Under the pieces are notes generated by a model. It did no database searches. It was not told the DNA's origin and saw only the letters and a program-made list of their open reading frames with translations. Position numbers and translations under genes: made by a program. DNA of 44,598 nucleotides from Klebsormidium nitens (taxonomy: Eukaryota; Streptophyta; Klebsormidiophyceae; Klebsormidiales; Klebsormidiaceae): contig DF237615.1 in NCBI GenBank assembly GCA_000708835.1, forward strand, positions 1 through 44,598, read 5' to 3'. The stretch's first letter is position 1. Each line of letters starts with the position of its first letter. Below are positions 25,601-35,200 of this stretch, in pieces.

Positions 25601-28317
25601 GCTTAAGATGTGCAGTATGACGGTATTACCAGCACCGCCCGCCGCCTTGCGTGCAGCGCATTCCTCTAGATGCGCGCTCAGCAACTCCATCTCCTGAACA
25701 ACAGCAGAGCTTGTGGTTACCTTGTTGAGTAGCGTTCTCTAAGCGTTGAGCTTTATGTCTGCTTTTGCTCTGTTAAGATCTACGCGCCGACGTTGTCAAC
25801 CAGCACCACCTATCTTGCGCCCTTCTGTACTTGTGGCTCGTAAAAGGAGGGTCTTTAGCAGAGGAGATAATCAAGGCATCAACCGTAAACGATATCGCTC
25901 CGTGGTCAATCGGAATCCTTCTGCCTGATCTTCAATTGCCCACCCACGGAGGTATTCCTACCTGAGATTCAAAGCCCTATGCCCAACATAGCGCTTGCCA
26001 TGTTTGATGCAGAAACGATTCACAGCGTTTTCCAGACACTCCTTTGAACGCACGTGAAACGAGCAGGATTCGCCTTCGGCACATCAAGATTGAACACAAA
26101 ATCCTTAGACATCCTTCGGTTTTGCGAAGTGAACAACTTCCGAGATCCAGAGCGAGGCAGCTCGCACCTCCGAGAACGTCTCCTTCTTCTCCGCCTCAGA
26201 GCTCAGCCCGTCCCTCTGCGCCTGCCACCGCATTCCCAGGCGCTCCAAATGCGCTTCCCTCGCCTGGCCCATCGCGAGCCACGTGTTCAGCTCCCCCCCC
26301 AAAGCGTGCACAGTCTCAATCGAACTTTCCAACTGCTGATCATGCAACAGGGCGTACACTTTCGCTTCCTGCTGGCTCCGCCGCTCTTTCAGCTTCGCCT
26401 CCAAGTCGGGGGTGATCTTTATCAGCGGCAGCGCCCCCCCGTTCGGGTTGCGCGCGGCGAAGTGCGGCTCGGAGCGGCTCAGGGGGCCACTCAGCGAGCC
26501 TTTCCGACCCCCCCGGGGGCGTTTTCCGGAGCTTTCGCTGAGGGGGGCGTGTTTGGGGCTCTTGGTTTGGGGGGGAGGGTCGTATTTCGGCCGCTTTTCC
26601 AGGTCTTCTTTGAGGACGGTGAGTATGAGGGGGAGGTCTTTCTGGACAAAGTGGCCGGAGCGAAGGCTGAGGGCGGCCTTCTGCTTTTTGTTCATGACGA
26701 ACGGGAGGCTGCAGATGGAGAGACAGGGACCAGATGTCTGATCAACCTAGAATTTATTGCAATCTGTGTTTTCTTCCTGACGAAAGGTAGCCACCAAAAG
26801 AAGAGGAAGATGCTTCAGACGACTGGAAGAGTGCAAGTTTAATTTTGGCGCCGCCTGCTCGATGGCACGAACCCACTATGCAGACAACAGGTGTGAGTAT
26901 GCTCTTTGGATCGAAAGTGTTGGCATAGCTTGAAGCTAGATCTTACGGAGCACTAGAGCCTACTTCTGCTTCCGGAGCAGTAATCCACTATCACAAAGCG
27001 CTGACTGTCTTTGCTTGCGAACCACCAAAAGTGAGTTGCTGTCAGGCACTTTGAAGTGGTACATCCTTTGGAGGAAGTCCAAAGGTACATGCAACAACTT
27101 ACCACAAGAGCAGCTTGGTAAGAGTAGGTTCTCAACCCCACCAGCGAGTCAAGTATGAGTGACACCAAGTTCTATGACAACTCCCAAAGAAAGTATGTTG
27201 TTGAGAGCATCATCGGAGCAATTTGAAGCGTATACAAAGAAATGATGGAACAGTTGAGCAAGGAAAGGAGGACGACTCACGTCAAGGGTGGTGCTTTCTT
27301 TGGCACCTCCGCCGGCCGTCCGCATGAAGTTGCCTCGATGAACCCCATCGCAGAATGGGACCTCACCTCAGCATAAGGCGGGATCACCACACTTGCCTTT
27401 TTTCTGCCTTCTGTTAGTGGCCTCTCGTCTGGCCCGTTGTTTTCAACCTTTATCGTTGGCCGTCCTAAACTAAGGAGACCCAAGCTAGGCTTCTTACCAG
27501 GGGCCCCGGGCCCTGTGAGATTGACGGGTGGTTGAGATAGGTTGGCCTGCCTCAGACTTGACACTTGTTCTACTTTTGGTAGCTGTCCTAAACCTGGAGA
27601 TGACTGGGGAAAAGGAGGGGTGTTGAGCTCAGGTGTGGGATAAGACACCACCCTTGCAATTATGATAGCGTTTGACTCCGAGTTCTGCTTAGCCTCTCTT
27701 GAGGTTGACTCTGCTGATTCGCTTTGCGCTTCCTTGTAGCTGAGATTGCTTTTCACTTTGGGAGAATTCGACTGTGCCAAACCAAAGAATGGAGGATCTG
27801 TCCCAGTTTTGGACCTCTTCTCTGTGCTGACAGGTTGGCTTGCTGACTCTGCAACCGCTGCTGCATTTCCGGCTTGCCTCTTCGGGGCACTGATGACCTC
27901 AGCAGCTGATGTTGCTGCTGAATTACCTCCTTCACTGTGATAGTGGATGCCATTTGCCGCCCCATTTGAAGGATCTGTTCTACTACTCTCTAAGTTAGTA
28001 CTTAGTCCAGATACAATATCTTCTATCTCTGCATTACCCTCTCTCTCGGTCAGACTGACCTCTCCTTGGCCCTGGTAATGTATATCGTTTCTTTCGTCAC
28101 CCTCAGGTGGCGTCGAGCGCGAAGAGTTCAGAGCACTCTCATTGAGGATCTGAAAGAGCACATGGTCAGAGAGCTCGTCCACGTGACTGCTCTCGTCTCC
28201 ATTCTGATCTGCCATCTGCAGGAAGCCTGCGCTTTCTGAAGCAGCATTCTGAGAGCTTGTGCTTTCCTTGGCTGATTTTGGCCCTGTATCCCCGCCAGTA
28301 TCTAGCAGCTCAGCCAT
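19632..28317 (-). CDS. Large coiled-coil protein with outer-dynein-arm docking-like segment (about 1412 aa, 9 exons)
   Basis: Exons in coding order: 28317-27281, 26708-26168, 25336-25136, 24294-24175, 23795-23584, 22817-22715, 22375-22299, 21929-21187, 20836-19632 (4239 nt). The start is GCCATGG with an in-frame TGA upstream. Residues 1-346 are acidic, Ser-rich and disordered. Residues about 420-790 are strongly coiled coil, rich in E, R, A and Q. The segment FQRIVDATGLRDVTELVNHF (about 690-710) followed by charged helix resembles the ATGVSD...VVxxF region of ODA docking proteins (CCDC151/ODA10, CCDC63/114). Residues 764-1012 look globular and helical; the C-terminal 350 residues are Pro/Ser/Glu-rich and end in a basic-acidic tail. 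The ciliary assignment is tentative; another cytoskeletal coiled-coil protein is the alternative. The join of exon 1 to exon 2 rests on phase only, across a 572 bp intron, so 28317-27281 could be a separate gene. Confidence 0.7.
24755..25019 (-). repeat. Two donor-side echoes of coiled-coil exon 3
   Basis: Functional exon 3 ends at 25136 with LGLIEDIKR|GTAAGTATC. Two copies of its last about 75 bases lie downstream in the intron. The first ends at 24951 (LRLIGGIER, followed by an intact GTAAGTACC). The second ends near 24764 (LALIEVIKG, donor lost). Spacing is about 186 bp both times. The copies keep recognisable coding sense but are more diverged with distance. Confidence 0.88.
25441..25835 (-). 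repeat. Two clear and one degenerate acceptor-side echoes of coiled-coil exon 3
   Basis: Functional exon 3 begins at 25336 (CCAG|GAG, EIELLSAQLEEC). Upstream in the intron, copies begin at 25518 (TTCAG|GGC, GMESLSAQSEGC) and 25693 (TTCAG|GAG, EMELLSAHLEEC), so spacing is about 182 and 175 bp. A third, decayed copy lies at about 25775-25835. Each copy keeps a pyrimidine-containing acceptor and the first 40-80 bases of the exon, then becomes unrelated. Confidence 0.88.
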
Positions 28318-29201
28318 GGCGCCGTTCGTGATAAGTGCAGCTCATACATCGTCGGGACAACTAGAGCAACTTTTCGCTCTGATGAGAAAGTGTGGCTGAG
28401 CTAGAGCTCCCCAAATCACAGACCCTGCAGTTCCTGAATGGAAAGGGCGGCGGGATGCCATCTTCCTTTCCAGTGTCATTTAATTGGTAAAGCAATGCCC
28501 TCAAATACCTGCCGTCTATGCACCGTCTTTCCCCAGCTCACTCTCATGCAGAGCAAAATACATTGCAGAAGATCCTTGCAACGTCATTGAGCAAGAGTCC
28601 AAGTGCAGGCCTTAACCTGCCTTAACCAGCTTGCTGCGTTGGTGAGTACCTAGCGTCAACCTTCGGGTTATGGCAGCAAGGATTTTCCTGTATATGTAAA
28701 AGCCTGTAGGTACAGTTACCTAGGTAGGTATTAGTAAACTTACCTTGTCCGTACCTTGTACCTAGATACGGTAGGTATGTACTTGTACCGTGCACCTAGC
28801 ACCTAGCACCTTAATAAATATTCTGTCGCTGATACGCAATGCTGAAGTAGGCTGAAATCTAAATGCACGCACGTCGACATAATTGCATCTTTACGTTCGA
28901 CGATAAATGTCTGAGCTAGGGGATCGACGGATAACATTCGCCTGGCTTGCTGATCATCCTGCCCAGAGCCTTAGTTGCCTTATAAGTTATAGTTATACCA
29001 CCAACTTTGACAAAGGATGGACGAAGCCTGATCAACAGTGAGTGTCTTAGACAATCCTAAGCTGGTCAGGACATAGTGATTGACTCATAAAGGGCGAAGG
29101 AAACGAGCAGAAGAGCTCCAAGCAAGACATGCAGGCAACAATCTCATAATGCAAGAAGCTAAGAACACGAGCTGACCCAGGAAACCTTGACGCTTGTTGC
29201 C
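28318..29201. promoter_or_regulatory. Shared divergent promoter region of the coiled-coil and GT29 genes
   Basis: The two start codons face away from each other across 884 bp. No coding sequence is evident between them. Possible TATA-like elements on the plus strand are AATAAATA near 28812 and TTATAAG near 28980, but none is decisive. The region carries the TAGGTA/GTACC-rich block at 28645-28812. Co-regulation of the pair is possible but not shown by the sequence. Confidence 0.5.
28645..28812. repeat. Dense TAGGTA / GTACC / ACCTAG motif block
   Basis: The stretch contains many overlapping forms of one short motif in both orientations: GTAGGTAC, CCTAGGTAGGTA, TTACC, GTACCTTGTACCTAG, GGTAGGTATGTAC and ACCTAGCACCTAGCACC. 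It looks like a degenerate, self-complementary satellite or a cluster of binding sites. It sits about 330-500 bp from one start codon and 390-560 bp from the other. Confidence 0.75.
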
Positions 29202-32200
29202 ATGAAGAGAGGGAGAAGGCGGCCCTTCCGGAGCTGGAAGCTGGTCCTCTACTTGCCCAGATCATTATGGCTTCCGACCACCACCTCAAAAGCGAGGTCC
29301 CGAGGATCCCGCAAGTCCCCTTTCCAGCTAGCTATCTACTGCTACCTCTTTCTGCTGCTTCTTGTATCCTGCTCAACCTTGTACAGCTGGCACACTGAGC
29401 ACGGGAGGCAGAATGAATACAAGAGTTTTAACGCTGGGGCGGAGTCGGGTGACTATGAGGGGAGGGTGTTGCGGAGCGGGGTTTCTTTGCGTGGGTTTGA
29501 CACTGGTTCCAGCGTACAAGCTGGACACAAGGCTGGTGCCAGAGATGGTGTTGAACAGGCCAAGTTAAGCAATGCTGGGAATGAGTCTTTTGGACAGGGA
29601 CGCATTAGGAAAGATGAAATTCATTTTGGTGGTGTGAAACGGCAAGAGGAAACGGCAGCCGTGCATAAGATTCATGGGCTGACGAGCTTAGCCCGGGGAA
29701 AGTTACAGAGGGACAGGGCCTTTCAGCACAGAGTCACTTCGAATAGCAATGATGTGGAGAATCTACACGTCTCTCATGAGAATAGAAAGGTTTCAGCACA
29801 TCAGAATGGTAGCCATGAAACTAAGATGGCGCACCACCAGGTCCTGGTGTCATCAGGGCAGCCCAGCGGACAGCCTGCAGCCATTGACACCAACAAAGAC
29901 GTTGGAGCTCAGGATAGTGAGAAAGAGGACTTCAGAGTGACTGCCGTTGAGCCGGCATATGGTCTCCGGTCGGGGGGCTATGCAGTGCTCATCAGGGGCA
30001 GATACTTTGGTCCAATGGGATCATCCCTTCTGGCAACGATCGGCGACGTTCCTTGTAATGTAAGTCTGATTTCGACAAATATTCCCATGGTTTAAGTCCC
30101 TTTTCAAAGGATGTCGATTATGTCTCCTTTAAACATATCCAATGTGTGACACAGTGCTTGTTCATGCTTCCTTCCTCCTTTGTGGCTGCACGCTGTGCAT
30201 GCCAGATCACAAGAGTTCCGTATGACATGAGAAGAAAACTAAAGCACCGAGACTGTAAGGTGCACTATCTGGGACCATTGAAGGGGTGCTTGTAGGGCAG
30301 CGCAGCGCACAGCAATTGGAGAGATCCTCAGGAATGCGGATGAACCTCTGAAAATTGTGGTAGCCAAGAAGGGACCCTCTACTCACGCCAGTTTCACAAC
30401 GCAAGGTTGTGAACGAATAGTCGCAGGGACACAGAGTCATCGCTTCCCTCAAGAGAGCTCCACTTGGCTTTGATTGCCACCATGTTTCAGGGACAATCTA
30501 AAAGGCAGAATGCATAGTACTCACACGAACGTCTGTCCATCTGGCAGGAGACCCGCTGGCTAAGCTCCGAAGCCCTGCACTGCCTGGTTCCGTCTGGCAG
30601 GGGGGTCAATCTGCCAGTAAAAGTGCACCTCTGTTTGTGCCAAAACGTCGATCCTTCCAAAAACGTCGAGGGGTCGGGCCGCGGTCTTCCGACATCGCGC
30701 GTCGGAGAAACGGTTTCAGGCACGCAAGTTACGTTCTCGTATGAGGAGGATGCCGTTATAGCTGCGACCAAGCATCTCGATATGGGCTGGACCGATTCAC
30801 CAATATTACTGCACAGAGGCCTGCTCAAAGAAGAATTGAGCAAGGCTTCCAAGCTGCTCAGCGCAAAGGAGAATCAGTTGCCCGATGGAAGTGAGGAGGA
30901 AAGCACGCGGGTATTCCTCGAGCAGCCGCAACGCATCCCTTATGAGTTCCGGAACAAGAGCTCAGGCCTTATTGACACCTTTATGGTTGCCCCGGCCATG
31001 CTCAAGCTCCTACCGTCCGGTGAGTGCTTTTACCTCACTGTACATCGTGTAATACGTTGCCTGTTCACAGCCGTGCTGAGATAGGCCAAAGTCGATTGTC
31101 CCGGATCTGACGTTTGATCACCTGGCCTGCGTTCGGAGCAGTTGAAAGTCAGCCTAGCATCGAATCTGCTTCCTGATAGGGTGTTTGCGAGATCGATGCA
31201 GAACCTGAACGCAAAAGCTGCAAAGGAGAGACTGCCAAGCCGGCTCGATCAGCTTTGCTTTATCTTTCCGCTCCGCTCCCTCAAACTCGGGTTTGTATCT
31301 CCTTGAATCCTTGGGCATCACCAGATACGTTTCCAGGAAAATTAAAGCTATAGCGAGCGTTCTGCGTTCAGTTCCGTGAGCTCGCCTCTGTACGGAAAAC
31401 TGTCTCTGCGAAGACGCGCTTCTCACGGCTGACTTGCGTCGGTGCCCATCAAACTTTTCCAATATCACTAACCGTCCCCTCATACGAGAGCGTTGAAATG
31501 TGGATGGCGAACGCGTCAGCAGGTAATATCGTGACTGTTCTCTGGCGATGATTTTTAGCCAACAGCCAACTTAGGAGACTCGCAAATCAGCATACAGCTG
31601 TACTAAAGCGCAGCTACTCGGATGTGAACTCCGACGTTGCCGCCTCCTTTCTCCTGTTCGCAACGTCTTCCTTTTTTGCAGTCGATAGTCAAGCACGCTA
31701 TGCGTCCTGCGCCGTCATGGGTCATTCTGGAGCGTTGATTGGTAGCCGGCTGGGGCCGTTGATCGACGGCCACGAAGCCGTCTTCCGCTTTGACAACGCG
31801 CCCACCATTCCGCGGTATGGACCGGACGTCGGCGAGAGAACCACGTACCAGGTAGGCGGAATCATGGATCCTTACCGCCCCTTTCGACATTTGGGATGTA
31901 CCTAACCGCGACGACATTTGAATTTGGTGACAGCAAACTAGAAAAACAAAGCTTCTGACTCAGACCTTTGAAGTCGCAAGCCCCGTTTGATGTTGCTCCT
32001 GCACCCTCAGTTCCTCGGGGGCATGTTAAGATTTGCGAATCATAGTCATTAATCCGACAAAACACCAAAATTTTAAGCAATAAAATTAGCGCGCAAGAGT
32101 GGGATGGTTCTAGCCTTTCCCTCGATGCGCAGTAGGAAATGTCACTCATTTTGCAGTCAGTCGACTCAGTCTTAGGACGTTATCTGCATGTCAAGCTCGT

Positions 32201-35200
32201 TCCAAAAATTCGAAAGGTTGCCAGGATTCGCCCGCTGACAAAGGCACGTCGTACTTCTAGGTCAAAAGCTCGCAAGCAGCTCCTCGATGAAGCTTCTGGT
32301 GGCGAGGTACTCGTCTTAAGAAAGCGTATACGCTGATGGGGGCCTGAAAATCCAGTCCTGGTCAATCTAGCGAAATCCCCACACCTCCGGCGAGCGGGAT
32401 AGTAAATTGAAAAGAGCAAACGCTCATGCGGAGCCCGTTTCCAGGTCTTGGCTAATTCAACGGAGCCCTAAACCCACCCTAAATCCACCCTAAAACCAAC
32501 CCTAAACCCACCCTAAAAAGCACCCTCAAACCCTCGGCAGGTTTTGGACCACCGGTGGGCGCGCGTGCTCATCGGCGCGAGCAGTGACCGGCCCGACCAC
32601 ATCCGCGAGGTCGCGCGCTGGTGGTCCGACACAGCGTCCGTCGTCCTCTGGGCGCCGTCCGCACAGGACGTCTTCGTACGGCTGCGGACGCTCTTCCCAA
32701 CCGCCAGGCAAGTCTTTCGACTCTGCACCATTCCGGTATTCCGTTCGACTTACGGCTGACGAGAAGTGAATGAAATTGAGAAAGCAATCCGGAACAGCGT
32801 CCTGCAATGCTCTGGGCGCCGTCCGCACAGGACGTCTTCGTACGCCTGCGGACGCTCTCTCCCAGCGTCAGGCAAGTTCTTAGGCTTAGCACCAAATTTG
32901 GACTACGTGCGACGATTATTTGAAACCGGAAAAGCTGGGCCGACAAAGCGTCCTTCGTGCTTTGGGCGCCGTCCGCACAGGACGTTTTCGTACGGCTGCA
33001 GACGCTCTTCCCGAGCGCCAGGCAAGTGACTTTCGAGGCAGTCGTGCGCGTTTTTTCTCAGCGTCAGGCGAGTGACTCTTGGGTAGTAATGGTAAACTGA
33101 ATTGGAAGAAGGGGCCCGAAACAACGTTCGCTGTGATCTTGACACCGCTCGGAAAGGACGTCTTCGTCCGGCTGCGGACGCTCTTCTCCAGCGCCAGGCA
33201 ATCCTAGTCGTTTTTGGACATCATCTACTGGCCATTTTGTAGACTCGACTTAAATAAGGAGCTGGAAATCTTTGAGCGCGTCCAAGAAGCGTTCAGAGTG
33301 CCTTGAGGTCCGCAAAATATGCCTGCGTACGGCTTAGGAGGCTTTCCCTAGGGCCAGGCAAGCCCATGGTGCCCCGGCAATACCTTTGAGTAGCCTGACA
33401 TTGATCCAGCATGAGAGTCTCCTGTCGAAGAAAGTTGAAAGAGTCCGAGAAGCACCCATCGTGCTCTGATCGCCGTCCGTTTATGGCGTATTCGCACGGC
33501 TGAGGACGCTCCTCCCAACGCCGGGCAAGCCCACACGTCAGCACCATCTCTTACTGACAACCTGATCCAGTCCCGTTCTCTTGACTACGCCCTATAGAGA
33601 CTCTTAAAAAGCACGAGTTCCGATTGAGACGAGCTGTTTTTTCATGGGACAAGCCTGCACACTTCACAACAGCCTTCCGGAATCTGAGTCAACGCGATGC
33701 TGTTATAGATCGCCCGGACGACACGGGCTTTCTTCCATCAGAACCGGCAACCAGTTGAGTGGCCTGACTTGACACCACAAGGACCGTTCTGCTGAGTGCC
33801 CGCTACCATCTCCCCCGCAGTGTCAAGTTCTTGTCGCCCGAGTTTGTGTCCACCGTCCAAGCCACGACCCTCCGCCTGCGCCGCGTTCTGGAGTCGATTC
33901 TCCTCCCGGGCGCGCCCCCCGAGGATGAGCGCGCGCAGGACGCGGCCGCGCGCGCACTCGAGTGGAGCGCCAACGCGGCGCCGACCTCGCTGTTCAAGAC
34001 GGTCGCGCTCGCGACGCGCGCGTGCGACCAGGTGAGAGATGCTAACGGCTGAATCATGCCAATCTTTGGCGTGAAACAATCTAGGTCTTGGGCCGTCTTA
34101 GGTGAGAGGAATCTGGAAAAAATCGTCGTTCCAGAGCTCAAAGGTCTTGAAGCAAAGCATCGTTAGTCAAAGATCTCGTAAGATTTCGAGCAGCTGCGCT
34201 GCTCGTCAGGTGTCGGGATCGCAAGCTGCCGCCATAACAATTCTTGCTCGCAGTCAGGGGCTCAAAGAGAGAATCCTCTAAACGAAGGATGTGCAATGTT
34301 AGATGGAGCCTGCTTGATGTTACTACAGACCCCGAAGGTGCTTGCTCCGCTGACGGTTCCGTTCCGCCGCTAGAGAAACGGAACAAGAGCACGCCGCCGT
34401 CCTGGCATTGCGGATTCCTCCAAAAGTTGTTGTTTACGTCATCAGATACGCGTATTACGTTCAGAGACCAGACCTTGGACGTCTAAAGCGTAGGAGGTAG
34501 AAGCGCGCGGGTACTAGTTTGTAGCAACTTAAATGCAGAATCCCTTGGCGCTTGGCTTTTCAATCCTCAGGTTACTTTGTATGGTGTTTACGGCCCGTGT
34601 ATCGCCACCAAGAAGACTTGCCACTGGCGATACTTCGACGAGCGGGAGCCAACGGAACCGGAACGACGACGGACGGAATGGGAGGAAACCATACTCTTAG
34701 CTCTAGAAAGGGCGGGTTACCTTAACATAACCGCCTTCGGCAAAACGGAGGGCCGGAAGGCGGGCTACGTCGAAGGGGCGCGCGTCGGGTTGTCCCCACA
34801 AACGGAAACGGAAAGGGAAAAGGAAACGGAATTGAGGAGCAACATGAACAGAACCGATGAGCAGTCTCGGCGACAAAACACGAGCGCCGCACTGGCGGAG
34901 TGTCGCCAAAAGGCGTGCCTTCCGTCCTGCGGGTCCCACGGAACGTTCCGCGACGGAAAGTGCGTGTGCGACTCGATGTACAGCGGAACGGATTGCGCGG
35001 AAAGCGTGTTGCTATCGAAGGGGAGAAACATACTGGACGGCTTGGATTTGCGGTACAAGGGCCCGATGAGGATGAATCGGGAGGAGGTAGAGGAAACTAG
35101 AGACGGGAAGCTGGTGATCAAAGTGCCCGAGGGGACGGCCGGAAACCACACCTTTGACGGCGACCAATACCAGGTGCGTACAGTGAGTATGGCGGCCTGG

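Noticed and set aside
26054-26842. Plus-strand open frame (262 codons) opposite coiled-coil exon 2
   Set aside because: Antisense shadow; the minus frame gives heptad-rich coiled coil and correct phase with its neighbours.
26953-27168. Minus-strand exon candidate with donor CTTGTG|GTAAGT
   Set aside because: It cannot be entered in the phase left by the exon ending at 27281 without hitting a stop; the join to 26708 works directly.
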